Notes: generated from the sequence alone by a model not told the origin. Positions 1-8,355 are shown, counted from the first letter of the stretch. The stretch: DNA of 64,000 nt from Kaistella carnis (GCF_003860585.1 NZ_CP034159.1:2108001-2172000); one strand, 5' to 3'. Program-made: numbers and translations.

Positions 1-653
1 TGGTTTTTGACAAAGAGGGATATCTATTTGTAAGCACAGGAGAACGTTCTGATATGGAAACCAGACCCTTAGCTCAAAATACGATGGCTTATTTGGGTAA
101 AGTTTTAAAAATAACAAAAGAGGGTAAACCTGCGCCAGTAAATCCTTTTATCGGCAACGTAAAATATAAACCGGAAATCTACTCCTACGGACACCGAAAC
201 CCACAAGGTTTGGCAATGGACGACAAAGGTCAACTTTGGGAAGCGGAGATGGGTCCAAAAGGAGGCGACGAGGTTAACCTTATTCAACCCGGAAAAAATT
301 ACGGCTGGGGCGATGTTACTTATGGATTAGAATACAGCGGTAAAAAAATTAATAACGGAACAACACAAAAAGAAGGTACAGAACAACCTGTTTATTATTG
401 GGATCCTTCAATCTCAATGAGTGGAATCACTTTTTACAACGGTACGATGGAAGAATGGAAAAACAATTTATTCCTCGGGTGTTTGAGTGGTGAAAAAATC
501 ATTAGACTCGTCATTAAAGATAATAAAGTTGTCGGCGAAGAATGGTTGCTGGAAGACCAAAAAGAACGTTTCCGCGATGTGTTAAATGGATATGACGGAA
601 ATCTTTACGGCATTACGGACAGTGGAAAACTCTATAAAATATCGAAAAAGTAG
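1..653 (+). CDS. PQQ-dependent sugar dehydrogenase, C-terminal part
   Basis: The gene starts before the window: its frame is open from base 3 to the stop at 651-653, leaving about 216 residues. The first ATG, at base 54, is internal. Motifs YGHRNPQGLA, GPKGGDEVNLI and GKNYGW are typical of the soluble glucose/sorbosone dehydrogenase family, six-bladed beta-propellers that use PQQ and calcium to oxidise sugars or aldehydes in the periplasm. The N-terminal half with the signal peptide is not visible, so the substrate cannot be judged. It converges with the next gene; only 3 bases separate the two stop codons. Confidence 0.85.
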   Translation, partial: VFDKEGYLFVSTGERSDMETRPLAQNTMAYLGKVLKITKEGKPAPVNPFIGNVKYKPEIYSYGHRNPQGLAMDDKGQLWEAEMGPKGGDEVNLIQPGKNYGWGDVTYGLEYSGKKINNGTTQKEGTEQPVYYWDPSISMSGITFYNGTMEEWKNNLFLGCLSGEKIIRLVIKDNKVVGEEWLLEDQKERFRDVLNGYDGNLYGITDSGKLYKISKK

Positions 654-656
654 GAG

Positions 657-1166
657 TTAGTTTTCTAAATAAACCAAACTTCCGGGAAAATCATCATCTA
701 AACTTTTTAAGACTTTTGCAGCTTTTGTTTTATTCTTGAGTTCGTCAACGAAAAAACTCGTTTCAAAAAACTGACGGTGAATTCCGGTCAATAATTCCAT
801 GAAATAGTCCATTCCTACTTGGTTGTTATGCAGATCCATCTTTGTCTCCAGAGGTTTGTTGGGGAAAAGTTCTTCGTGCATATCGGTCATTTTCTTACAG
901 TAATCCAAGGCTTTTCTCGGGGAAGAAATTTTGCAGCAGTACATTAAAATAAGGCAAGTCCAGAGCGCATGACGAAATGCATTTCCTTCCCCATTGTTGG
1001 AGTGGGTTTTCGGGAAATGTTTTTGCGCTAAGGAGAAACTTTTTAACGTGGCATATAGCCCCATGATCGAAAACAAAGGATGTGACAGTGTTAATCTTAA
1101 GAGCCTCATAATTTTACTGAAGCTTAAAGATTGCAAAGCATTAAATATAATTTTGACGTTTCTCAT
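657..1166 (-). CDS. DUF6973-type conserved protein
   Basis: About 169 residues with the GNAFRHALW motif and a later HNNQVG stretch; I associate these with the DUF6973 family common in Flavobacteriia. No biochemical role is known to me. A longer reading frame begins at 1181, but that ATG lies inside the accD terminator stem and its T-run, so I chose the ATG at 1166. It sits directly downstream of accD on the same strand and could be expressed by readthrough or from a promoter inside accD. The hydrophobic N-terminal third may be one membrane-associated segment. Function unknown; the family call is from memory. Confidence 0.65.
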   Translation of the reverse strand: MRNVKIIFNALQSLSFSKIMRLLRLTLSHPLFSIMGLYATLKSFSLAQKHFPKTHSNNGEGNAFRHALWTCLILMYCCKISSPRKALDYCKKMTDMHEELFPNKPLETKMDLHNNQVGMDYFMELLTGIHRQFFETSFFVDELKNKTKAAKVLKSLDDDFPGSLVYLEN

Positions 1167-1172
1167 AAAAAG

Positions 1173-1200
1173 AAATCCCACCTCCTGCGAGGTGAGATTT
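1173..1200 (-). terminator. Rho-independent terminator after accD
   Basis: Twelve-base arms (1173-1184 and 1189-1200, one G-T pair) around the loop CTGC, followed on the minus strand by TTTCTTTTT. It lies 20 bases beyond the accD stop and immediately before the start of the downstream gene. Confidence 0.8.
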
Positions 1201-1220
1201 TATCAATTAGGTTGTAAATC

Positions 1221-2072
1221 TTAAGCGTGGCTTAACAATCTCACAGTTTTTGACACTTTATCTTTGATTTCTGTTCTTTTAACAATGAAATCAACAAAAC
1301 CTTTTTCCTGCAGAAATTCTGAAGTTTGGAAACCTTCTGGCAAATCTTTACCGATAGTTTCACGAATCACACGTGGGCCGGCGAAACCAATTAATGCTCC
1401 GGGCTCTGCCATTATAATATCGGCGGTCATTGCGAAAGAAGCGGTAATTCCACCAAATGTTGGATCACATAAATAAGCAATATACAATAACCCAGCTTCT
1501 GAAAGCTGTGCTAATTTTGCCTGAACTTTTGCCAGCTGCATCAATGAATAGGTTGCTTCCTGCATTCGTGCACCACCTGACTGGCAAATGATCATATAAG
1601 GCAATCTGTTCTCTATGCAGTAATCAACCGCACGACGGATCTTCTCGCCCATCACTGAACCTAAAGAACCACCAATGAAACTGAAATCCATACAAGAGAT
1701 CACCATTTTTTCTCCATTCACCGTACCTACTGCGTTACGGATCGAATCAGTAAGCTTAGTTTTGGCTTTCACTTCTTTCAGTCGGTCAGTATACGATTTT
1801 GTGTCCTTGAACTGCAACATATCTACACTTTCCACATTTGCGTCCAGCTCCGTAAATTTATTATCATCAAAAAGGATTGAAAAGAACTCGCGACTGCCAA
1901 TTCTCACATGAAAACCATCTTCTGGCGACACGTAATTATTCGCTTTTAATTCTTCGTGCTCGATAATTTTTCCGGTTGGAGTCTGATGCCAAAGTCCTTT
2001 AGGAACATCTTTTTTATCTTCCGTTGAAGTCGTAATATTCTGTGCCTTTCTTTTAAACCAGTCGAATGCCAT
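1221..2072 (-). CDS. accD: Acetyl-CoA carboxylase carboxyltransferase subunit beta
   Basis: 283 residues. The beta subunit works with AccA to transfer the carboxyl group from carboxy-biotin to acetyl-CoA, giving malonyl-CoA for fatty acid synthesis in the cytoplasm. The crotonase-like core is clear: [42 protein letters not shown] and [13 protein letters not shown]. Oddity: the N-terminal zinc ribbon that usually holds four cysteines in two C-x2-C pairs is present only as a shell. The segments after KGLWHQ and before GFHVRIG read TPTGK and VSPEDG and hold no cysteine. I recall the same loss in other Flavobacteriia, so it is probably a lineage trait and not damage. It lies 82 bases downstream of fbaA. 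Confidence 0.95.
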   Translation of the reverse strand: MAFDWFKRKAQNITTSTEDKKDVPKGLWHQTPTGKIIEHEELKANNYVSPEDGFHVRIGSREFFSILFDDNKFTELDANVESVDMLQFKDTKSYTDRLKEVKAKTKLTDSIRNAVGTVNGEKMVISCMDFSFIGGSLGSVMGEKIRRAVDYCIENRLPYMIICQSGGARMQEATYSLMQLAKVQAKLAQLSEAGLLYIAYLCDPTFGGITASFAMTADIIMAEPGALIGFAGPRVIRETIGKDLPEGFQTSEFLQEKGFVDFIVKRTEIKDKVSKTVRLLSHA

Positions 2073-2154
2073 ATATTTCTAAATTTTAGAATTTAAATTT
2101 CAGATCATAAATTAAACAAAATACTTTGTCAAATCTATTATTCTTCATTTATAA

Positions 2155-3222
2155 TTAAAGTGTATTTACATTATTCAGGTCTTCAAAAGCCTGAACCAAT
2201 CTTTTACTAAAGGTTTCTTCTCCTTTTCTAACCCAACCTCTTGGATCATAATATTTTTTATTTGGCTTGTCTGCGCCTTCAGGATTTCCAATTTGAGATT
2301 TAAGGTAGTCTAATTTCTCAACCATATAATCTCTAATTCCCTCTGTGTAAGCAAACTGCAAATCGGTATCGATATTCATTTTGATAACTCCATAATCAAT
2401 CGCTTCTCTAATCTCCTCTAAAGTAGATCCGGATCCACCGTGGAAAACAAAATTAATTGGCTCCGCTCCAAGACCGAATTTCTCGGAAACATATTTTTGA
2501 GAATTATCTAAAATTTTCGGAGTCAACTTCACATTTCCAGGTTTGTATACGCCATGTACATTTCCGAAAGCTGCAGCAATCGTAAAATTAGGAGAAATTG
2601 CATTTAATCTTTCGTAGGCGTAAGCCACTTCATCAGGTTGCGTGTAAAGCTTTGATGAATCTACACCGGAATTATCAACACCATCTTCTTCCCCTCCGGT
2701 AATCCCAAGCTCGATTTCTAAAGTCATGCCCATTTTTGCCATTCTTTCGAAATATTTGCAGGAAATATCTAGATTTTCCTCTATAGGTTCTTCTGATAAA
2801 TCAAGCATGTGAGAAGAATACAAAGATTTTCCGGTCTGTTTGAAAAACTCTTCGTTTGCATCCATCAAGCCATCAATCCAAGGCAATAATTTTTTTGCAC
2901 AGTGATCGGTATGTAAAATTACCGTTGCTCCATAAGCTTCTGCCAATGTGTGAATGTGTTTTGCACCAGCGATACCACCCAAAATTGCCGCTTTTTGGCC
3001 GTCGTTGCTCATGCCTTTTCCTGCATTAAAAGCAGCACCACCGTTTGAAAACTGTATAATTACGGGCGAATTTAGCTTTGCAGCTGTTTCCATGGTTGCG
3101 TTTACATTGCTTGAACCAATGACATTAACTGCGGGTAATGCAAACTTATTCTCTTTTGCAAATTGAAAAATGTCGGTTACCACTTGTCCTGTGGCAACAC
3201 CAGCTGGAAATGCTCTGCTCAT
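2155..3222 (-). CDS. fbaA: Class II fructose-bisphosphate aldolase
   Basis: 355 residues, the length of the long E. coli FbaA type. It cleaves fructose-1,6-bisphosphate to dihydroxyacetone phosphate and glyceraldehyde-3-phosphate, or the reverse in gluconeogenesis, using zinc. HTDHCAKKLLPWIDG (Asp106, zinc ligand His107), SSHMLDLSEEP, GGEEDGVDN, FGNVHGVYKPGN, FHGGSGST and KMNIDTDLQ align with the E. coli enzyme nearly motif for motif. It stands between nadK (72 bases upstream) and accD on the same strand. Confidence 0.96.
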   Translation of the reverse strand: MSRAFPAGVATGQVVTDIFQFAKENKFALPAVNVIGSSNVNATMETAAKLNSPVIIQFSNGGAAFNAGKGMSNDGQKAAILGGIAGAKHIHTLAEAYGATVILHTDHCAKKLLPWIDGLMDANEEFFKQTGKSLYSSHMLDLSEEPIEENLDISCKYFERMAKMGMTLEIELGITGGEEDGVDNSGVDSSKLYTQPDEVAYAYERLNAISPNFTIAAAFGNVHGVYKPGNVKLTPKILDNSQKYVSEKFGLGAEPINFVFHGGSGSTLEEIREAIDYGVIKMNIDTDLQFAYTEGIRDYMVEKLDYLKSQIGNPEGADKPNKKYYDPRGWVRKGEETFSKRLVQAFEDLNNVNTL

Positions 3223-3294
3223 AATCAGTATTTTTATAGATTTATTATTGTCCTTTTTTTGGAACAGTAAAGTTAGGAATTTTAAGTCAAATAT

Positions 3295-4161
3295 TTAATT
3301 TCTTTTATCATTGCCCCAAAGCAGTTTCTGACGGATGGTTTCATAAAAACTTAAATTATTGGGATGGATCAACAAAATTTTGAAATGTGCTTTTCTGAGT
3401 ATAATTTCAACATCAGTTTCCATATGGAAAAGGCGGGAATCCAGTGATAGTGAATATTGCGGAACCCTACTTTTCACATTCAATCTTATTTCAACATTAT
3501 CATTTACAATTAAAGGACGCACATTTAAGTTATGCGGCGCAATCGGGGTAATAACAAAAGTGTCATTATTTGGAGTAATGATTGGTCCTCCGCAACTTAA
3601 TGAGTAAGCCGTAGAACCCGTTGGCGTGGAAATAATAATCCCATCACCCCAAAATGTATTTAAAAATTCACCATTAATATAAGATTCTACCGTGATCATC
3701 GCCGTAGTTTCTTTTCTTGAAATGGTTAAGTCATTTAAAGCAAAAGGGAAAAACATGGAATTGTTCGGGGATACGATTTCAATGACCGAACGTTTGCTGA
3801 TTTTAACTTCTCCTTTTATAATATCATCGAGCTCTAAAAAGATTTCTTCTTTGGTAAAACTTGCGAGGAAACCTAAACGTCCTGTATTTACTCCCACCAC
3901 CGGAATCTCTAAATCCTGAACAAAAATTAAAGAATTAACGATTGTTCCATCACCGCCGAAAGTAAAAAACAAATCGACCTTCATGGATCTTAAATCTTCT
4001 TTGCCGGCGAAGGTTTCAAAGTTCTTGGAGAACTGCATTGCGTTGGCCATTTCTTCGTATAACACGGCCTGAACTCCTCTTTTCTCAAGTTCAGATACAA
4101 ATTTACTCAGATACAAGAAGGTATCTAAATCATTTTTTTGGGAATAAACGGCTACTTTCAT
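3295..4161 (-). CDS. nadK: NAD kinase
   Basis: 288 residues; phosphorylates NAD to NADP with ATP. The kinase signature GGDGTIVNS is at about residues 69-76 with Asp71 the catalytic residue, followed by GVNTGRLGFLASF and GDGIIISTPTGSTAYSLSCGG, the NAD-binding core. The start is 5 bases after the stop of the CBS-domain gene, so the two are very likely co-transcribed. Length and motif order are normal. Confidence 0.95.
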   Translation of the reverse strand: MKVAVYSQKNDLDTFLYLSKFVSELEKRGVQAVLYEEMANAMQFSKNFETFAGKEDLRSMKVDLFFTFGGDGTIVNSLIFVQDLEIPVVGVNTGRLGFLASFTKEEIFLELDDIIKGEVKISKRSVIEIVSPNNSMFFPFALNDLTISRKETTAMITVESYINGEFLNTFWGDGIIISTPTGSTAYSLSCGGPIITPNNDTFVITPIAPHNLNVRPLIVNDNVEIRLNVKSRVPQYSLSLDSRLFHMETDVEIILRKAHFKILLIHPNNLSFYETIRQKLLWGNDKRN

Positions 4162-4166
4162 TGGGT

Positions 4167-4820
4167 TTAAAATTCCATATATTTTTGAAAAAATCCGAAC
4201 CGGTCTTTTAGCAGTTCTTCTTTTTCGTCATCGTAATATTTGTGAACGACGTTGTAGCCGTATCTTTCAAAGGTTTCATCAATCGAACTAAGATTTTCAC
4301 TGCTGATCTTTAAAGTAATCTGCACCTCTTCATCAACAAATGAGCTGATATAACACCCGTAAATTTTAGCATTGTTAGACTCCACGATCTTACATACATC
4401 GGTCATCGAATAGTTTTTGCTGTGAATCTGTACGACAAGTAAAGCTCCAGTTTCCGAAAATAAGGGATATTTGGCAAATTCACTAAAGACATCATCACAG
4501 GAAAAATATCCGCGATACTTTTCTTGCTTTGTGATGATGGGAATAATATTCGTATTAAAGGTGTGAAATAATTTAATAGAATCCAGGATATTACCGTCAT
4601 CAAGCAGCGCAAACTTCTCGAAGTGATGCTCTAAAGAGGCAAGGTTTCCCTCCGGACTTTCTTCCAAAAACTGCTGACTCAAAGCTCCCTGATAAATTCC
4701 TTTCTTTTTTATAAAGACGTGCGAGTAGCCGAATTCCTTTGCCACTTCATTCGCTTCTTCTATGGAATCACTGGTATTGAATGCCGGATAATCTTTGGAG
4801 ATGTAATCTTTAATAAACAT
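4167..4820 (-). CDS. CBS-domain protein with C-terminal ACT-like half
   Basis: 217 residues. The N-terminal part (about 1-130) looks like a pair of CBS modules, which bind adenine nucleotides. The part from about residue 135 (ALLVVQIHSKNYSMTDVCKIVESN) reads like an ACT-type beta-alpha fold. It is the first gene of a unit with nadK (5-base gap), so a regulatory or nucleotide-sensing role beside NAD kinase is possible; this is inference from position. A TAAATTTG -7 element ends only 4 bases before the ATG, so the mRNA may be nearly leaderless. Confidence 0.7.
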   Translation of the reverse strand: MFIKDYISKDYPAFNTSDSIEEANEVAKEFGYSHVFIKKKGIYQGALSQQFLEESPEGNLASLEHHFEKFALLDDGNILDSIKLFHTFNTNIIPIITKQEKYRGYFSCDDVFSEFAKYPLFSETGALLVVQIHSKNYSMTDVCKIVESNNAKIYGCYISSFVDEEVQITLKISSENLSSIDETFERYGYNVVHKYYDDEKEELLKDRFGFFQKYMEF

Positions 4821-4824
4821 TAGC

Positions 4825-4832
4825 CAAATTTA
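4825..4832 (-). promoter_or_regulatory. -7 promoter element for the CBS-nadK unit
   Basis: Minus-strand TAAATTTG fits the Bacteroidota -7 consensus TAnnTTTG exactly and ends 4 bases before the start codon at 4820. No convincing -33 TTTG is visible at the usual distance. Confidence 0.45.
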
Positions 4833-4890
4833 GGAAAATATTAAAAAAGAAAGTGTGTTTTAAAAATATTTTAAAATTAACAAAATATTA

Positions 4891-4923
4891 TTTGCAACGT
4901 ATTATATCTTTTATATATCTTTG
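4891..4923 (+). promoter_or_regulatory. Orphan rightward promoter
   Basis: TTTG at 4891-4894 and TATCTTTG at 4916-4923, 21 bases apart, match the Bacteroidota -33/-7 consensus with the same spacing as the tRNA promoter at 7054-7086. No plus-strand gene follows; the next plus-strand structure is the hairpin at 4959-4990. Confidence 0.5.
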
Positions 4924-4927
4924 TCGC

Positions 4928-4997
4928 CTTTCATTTTTACTTTTTATTAGATTTATTTAAAACCGCACGACTTTTGGGTCTTGCGGTTTTTCTTTTT
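4928..4997 (+). ncRNA. Possible small RNA antisense to the EamA gene end
   Basis: A transcript from the orphan promoter at 4891-4923 would start near 4928 and meet a hairpin (arms 4959-4967 and 4982-4990) followed by TCTTTTTT, giving about 70 nt. The 3' half would be antisense to the last codons of the EamA transporter. The same hairpin can terminate the EamA transcript on the minus strand, so the RNA is a proposal only. Confidence 0.25.
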
Positions 4998-5871
4998 TAG
5001 GGCTTTTTGCACGCAGAAAAATGAGTCCTCCCAAAATAATAAATGCGCCTACAAACTGCATGGGTGTAAGTTTTTCCCCATCCAGAATCCCCCAGATCAC
5101 AGCGACAACCGGCATTAATAAAGTGACGGTGGAGGCAAACAAAGGCGTAGAAATATTGAGTAGGCGATAATTCATCATCATGGCCAAACCAGTTCCGAAA
5201 ATGGAAAGCAAACTCACAAATCCCAATCCAATAAATAAACTCCGATCTGGATGAAGGTCTGTAAAAAATCCAGAAAGCACTAAAGCAACTAGTGACGGCA
5301 CAATAAGCACAAAGGAAAATACGAAAGCCGAAAGGATTTTTGCGGGGATTTCATGGAGTTTTGCTTTTACAGTCGTCATTGAAATCGCGTAACCCAAAGT
5401 AGCGATCAATAGTAAGACGATAGGAAACAATTTTAAATCTCCACTTTCACCACCCGAGAGTGCTAATATACACGCACCCGAAAAACTGATGGCAACGCCA
5501 ACTAATTGTCTTTTCGTTGTTGAAAATTTCCAGAAAAGCAATCCAACAATAATAACGAAAATGGGCATCATTGAATTTACAATTCCCGCAATGCTGCTGC
5601 TGACCGCTTTTTCGGCAATAGGAAAAAGAAACATAGGAATGAAATTTCCCGTGATCGCTGCCAAGACCAACCATTTTATATGTTTTCTCGGGAACTTTTT
5701 AATATTACTGATTGCCATTGGCAGCAAAAGTATGCCGGCAATCAGAACCCTTAAAGCACCAACTTCGTACGGACTGAAATGGTCCAGTGATTTTTTTATT
5801 AATATAAATGAAGAACCCCAAATAATGGAAAGCACTATCAGTAAAACCCATTTTTCTTTTTCAGGATTCAT
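4957..5871 (-). CDS. EamA-family (DMT) membrane transporter
   Basis: 304 residues with about ten hydrophobic segments in two similar halves, the layout of EamA/drug-metabolite transporters (IIWGSSFILIKK near the N-terminus; second repeat from about residue 150). The family exports or imports small metabolites across the inner membrane; the substrate cannot be told from sequence. The start overlaps the end of aat by 11 bases, so the two are translationally linked. Its last codons form a hairpin (4959-4990) that probably doubles as the terminator. Confidence 0.85.
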   Translation of the reverse strand: MNPEKEKWVLLIVLSIIWGSSFILIKKSLDHFSPYEVGALRVLIAGILLLPMAISNIKKFPRKHIKWLVLAAITGNFIPMFLFPIAEKAVSSSIAGIVNSMMPIFVIIVGLLFWKFSTTKRQLVGVAISFSGACILALSGGESGDLKLFPIVLLLIATLGYAISMTTVKAKLHEIPAKILSAFVFSFVLIVPSLVALVLSGFFTDLHPDRSLFIGLGFVSLLSIFGTGLAMMMNYRLLNISTPLFASTVTLLMPVVAVIWGILDGEKLTPMQFVGAFIILGGLIFLRAKSPKKEKPQDPKVVRF

Positions 5872-6517
5872 AGTTGCTGTTATTTTTTAAAATATTTAAA
5901 TACTCCTTTTTAGTAATCATTTTTGCGCCTAAACTTTCCAGATGTTCCGAGTGGATCTGGCAGTCGATCAATTCTATTTCATCTAAATGGCTTTGAATAA
6001 AATTAATAAAACCCGCTTTTGACGCGTTGCTAACTTTTGAAAACATGCTTTCACCACAAAAAACTTTACCGATTTGTATTCCGTAGAGACCACCGACCAA
6101 TTCATCATTTTGCCAAACTTCGATGCTTTTTGCAATTCCCTGATGATGCAGTTCGACAACCGAGTCAATCAATTCATCAGAAAGCCAGGTTCCGTCCTGA
6201 TCTTTTCTGTAAATATTTTTACATTCTTCCAGGACTTTTCGGAAACACGTATTTTCAGTAAAAGTAAAAATCTTATCCCGCAAAATTTTCCTCATTGACT
6301 TTGAAACTTTCAACTCTTGGGGAAAAAGCACAAAACGGGGATCGGGACACCACCACAAAATCTCTTCATCGGGATTGAACCAGGGAAAAAGACCAATTTG
6401 ATAGGCAAAAGCTAACCGATCGGCAGACAGATCGCCTCCAATTGCCATGATGCCTGACTCGGAATCGAGCAAGGCAGGATCTGGAAAAGAAATTTCATTG
6501 GGATTTAGAAGTATCAT
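5861..6517 (-). CDS. aat: Leucyl/phenylalanyl-tRNA--protein transferase
   Basis: 218 residues. It adds Leu or Phe from charged tRNA to proteins with N-terminal Arg or Lys, making them N-end-rule substrates for ClpS/ClpAP. Signature segments are present: LFPWFNPDEEILWWCPDPR near residues 44-63, DQDGTWLSDELIDSV, and GGLYGIQIGKVFCGESMFS. Start and length are normal for the family. It overlaps the EamA transporter gene by 11 bases. Confidence 0.95.
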   Translation of the reverse strand: MILLNPNEISFPDPALLDSESGIMAIGGDLSADRLAFAYQIGLFPWFNPDEEILWWCPDPRFVLFPQELKVSKSMRKILRDKIFTFTENTCFRKVLEECKNIYRKDQDGTWLSDELIDSVVELHHQGIAKSIEVWQNDELVGGLYGIQIGKVFCGESMFSKVSNASKAGFINFIQSHLDEIELIDCQIHSEHLESLGAKMITKKEYLNILKNNSNYES

Positions 6518-6526
6518 TCGAAAATT

Positions 6527-6552
6527 AAATCCTGCTTCATGAAGCAGGATTT
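6527..6552 (-). terminator. Terminator after the DUF3127 gene
   Basis: Perfect 26-base palindrome (13-base arms meeting at 6539/6540) followed on the minus strand by TTTAATTTT. It lies 21 bases beyond the DUF3127 stop and just before the aat start. Confidence 0.8.
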
Positions 6553-6573
6553 ATAGTAATTAAAACTTAATTT

Positions 6574-6957
6574 TTAAAAAGGCAAGTCATCTTCGTCTTC
6601 TTCGAAAACATTTCCTCCTTGTGCCGGAGCCGCTTGTGTTGTTGCAGACGGAGTTGCTTGAGTAGGTTCATTAAAGCCACCTTCTCCTAAGCTATCAACT
6701 CTCCAACCGGTAATTGAGTTGAAATATTTCACTTCTCCTTGTGGTGAAGTCCATTCTCTACCTCTCAAATTGATAGAAACTTTCACTTTATCACCTTCTT
6801 TTAGTGGATTTAATAAATCTCCTTTTTCCTGCAGAAATTCAATATTAATAGGTTGAGGGTACTGTTCTTCGGTCATCAGCACCATTTCTCTTTTTTGAAA
6901 TCCACTCGCAAATGTCTGAACTTCAGTTATTTTCTTTACTGTTCCTTGTAATTCCAT
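6574..6957 (-). CDS. DUF3127 domain protein (OB-fold, SSB-like)
   Basis: 127 residues. MELQGTVKKITEVQTF, FQKREMVLMTEEQYPQPI and GREWTSPQGEVKYFNSI match DUF3127, a small OB-fold family of Bacteroidota that resembles single-stranded DNA-binding proteins. The C-terminal quarter is Gln/Ala/Thr-rich and ends in an acidic tail, EEDEDDLPF, like the SSB tail DDDIPF that recruits partner proteins. A role in DNA metabolism is therefore plausible but inferred. It is transcribed away from the tRNA operon. Confidence 0.85.
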   Translation of the reverse strand: MELQGTVKKITEVQTFASGFQKREMVLMTEEQYPQPINIEFLQEKGDLLNPLKEGDKVKVSINLRGREWTSPQGEVKYFNSITGWRVDSLGEGGFNEPTQATPSATTQAAPAQGGNVFEEDEDDLPF

Positions 6958-7053
6958 GATATAAATTCGTTAAGAGGGTAAAAGTAATAAAAATGGAGAT
7001 AAAAAGAAAGTTCTGGCGTTATTTTCGAAAAAAATAAAAAATAAAAAAAATAG

Positions 7054-7086
7054 TTTGGATTAGTTAGAAAAAATCTTTTATATTTG
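7054..7086 (+). promoter_or_regulatory. Promoter of the tRNA operon
   Basis: -33 TTTG at 7054-7057 and -7 TATATTTG at 7079-7086, spacer 21 bases, consensus for Bacteroidota housekeeping sigma. The first tRNA begins 32 bases downstream of the -7 element. Confidence 0.75.
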
Positions 7087-7117
7087 CACTCACAAAAAAA
7101 GAGAAAGAGTTCATTTA

Positions 7118-7199
7118 GCGGATGTGATGTAATTGGTAGCCATGCCAGACTTAGGATCTGGTGCTGTGAGGCGTGGGGGTTCGAGTCCCTTCATCCGCA
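7118..7199 (+). tRNA. tRNA-Leu (anticodon TAG)
   Basis: 82 nt. Acceptor GCGGATG pairs with CATCCGC; the anticodon stem CCAGA/TCTGG encloses the loop CTTAGGA with anticodon TAG at 7152-7154; a long variable arm is present as in Leu tRNAs. No encoded CCA. Confidence 0.95.
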
Positions 7200-7234
7200 C
7201 TTTTTTAGAAGTATTTTTTAATAAAAATACAGAT

Positions 7235-7310
<76 letters not shown>

Positions 7311-7316
7311 CTACTT

Positions 7317-7400
7317 GCCTTGGTGGTGGAATTGGTAGACACGCAGGACTTAAAATCCTGTGTCCGTAAGGATGTACGGGTTCAAGTCCCGTCCGAGGTA
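7317..7400 (+). tRNA. tRNA-Leu (anticodon TAA), island integration site
   Basis: 84 nt. Stem CAGGA/TCCTG encloses CTTAAAA with anticodon TAA at 7351-7353; long variable arm. Its 3' end (7389-7400) plus three downstream bases recurs exactly at 31342-31356, which marks it as the attachment site of the integrated island. Confidence 0.95.
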
Positions 7401-7403
7401 CTT
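7389..7403 (+). repeat. attL core (15-bp direct repeat)
   Basis: CCGTCCGAGGTACTT, covering the end of the T-arm, the acceptor 3' strand and three bases after tRNA-Leu(TAA). Identical to 31342-31356. Confidence 0.75.
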
Positions 7404-7404
7404 C

Positions 7405-7437
7405 AAACCCTCTGTAACGCAAGTTAACAGAGGGTTT
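7405..7437 (+). terminator. Terminator of the tRNA operon, island-borne
   Basis: Arms AAACCCTCTG (7405-7414) and CAGAGGGTTT (7428-7437), extended by TAAC/GTTA around the loop GCAA, then a T-run. It lies just inside the left island end, so after integration the tRNA operon uses this one in place of the hairpin at 31358. Confidence 0.8.
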
Positions 7438-7447
7438 TTTATTTTTA

Positions 7448-7467
7448 GGGGGAACAGAAGGGGGACT
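7448..7467 (+). repeat. Inner end repeat, left copy (integrase arm-site candidate)
   Basis: A 20-base motif made of GGGGGAAC and GGGGGACT blocks; 19 of 20 bases match 31199-31218 in the same orientation. It lies 45 bases inside attL. Confidence 0.55.
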
Positions 7468-7793
7468 TTAAAGGAAAGTTTTTAAAATTAGTTTAAACAA
7501 AAATTTTGTATTTTATAATGATTTGCATTTAACAATTGATTTTAATTATTATTATAATATCTAGCGCCTCTGCAATTACTACAAAACTCTTTATTTCGAA
7601 ATACTTTATTTTTAAACATTCATATTGAACACCTTGATGAATGTAAATATCAGAAAACCAATCATTTAACTGATGTTATTGAAAAATGTTAAATGTTAAC
7701 ATAATTATCTTTTAGTTTAGATTTTATAACTTTTTGCAAAAAACATAGACGAAGTAGACCTCTACTTCCTTTCTCAAGTTTATCATTTTTCAA
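7468..7793. other. Gene-free stretch at the left end of the island
   Basis: About 330 bases of very A+T-rich sequence between the inner end repeat and the sigma-factor remnant. I see no RNA gene and no promoter with both boxes. Minus-strand codons running on from the sigma remnant continue to about 7690 without a recognisable domain. Confidence 0.5.
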
Positions 7794-8293
7794 GATGTCG
7801 CACAACCCGCACAGTTCGGTTCACCTGAAATTTCTCAGTTTATCCAATTGATATTTGCAGCATTCGGCAAAAATTTTATTCCAAATAATTTTCGCTCTTT
7901 TAATTCTCATTTTCACATTTTCGAGTGCTTAACCGGTTAAAGCAGCAATTTCTTTCTGTTTTTTCCCTTCGATATAAATCAAGTCAATGACGAGTTTGTA
8001 TTTTTCGGGGAGATCAAGTAGAAAATTGATCAAAACAGCACGCATCGTGATAATCTTCGTTTAGAATTTTCTTAATTTTCTTTTACCTGTTCCACGTGTA
8101 ATGATTGCTGGTGGAAATAGTTTATTATTTCATTTCTAACAATTTGAAAGACCCAAGCCCTAACTTTTGTAGCTGTTTTAAGATGATATACATATTCATG
8201 TACTTTTAGGAAGTTATTTTGTAAAATGTCGGTCGCAGCAGTTTTATCCTTCACTTTCTTAAGAATAATAAGATATACTTCGCTATTTAAATC
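7794..8293 (-). pseudogene. Decayed SigZ-like ECF sigma factor
   Basis: Two pieces of an ECF sigma factor can be read on the minus strand. The first (8293 to 8072) gives region 2: LNSEVYLIILKKVKDK, TAATDILQNNFLKVHEY and KVRAWVFQIVRNEIINYF, ending at a stop at 8072. After a frame change the second gives region 4: LLDLPEKYKLVIDLIYIEG, KKQKEIAALTG, a stop at 7929-7931, ALENVKMRIKRAK and a Cys-pair tail (AECCKYQLDKL), then a stop at 7821-7823. The Cys-Cys after the region 4 helix resembles the SigZ subgroup. The true start is also missing: a stop precedes the first recognisable codons. At least two in-frame stops plus a frameshift make it non-functional. Confidence 0.75.
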
Positions 8294-8355
8294 ATATCAA
8301 ACGGTTTGTGTATTAATACATAAAGTACAAAGGTCACTATCCACTGACCTTTAGT

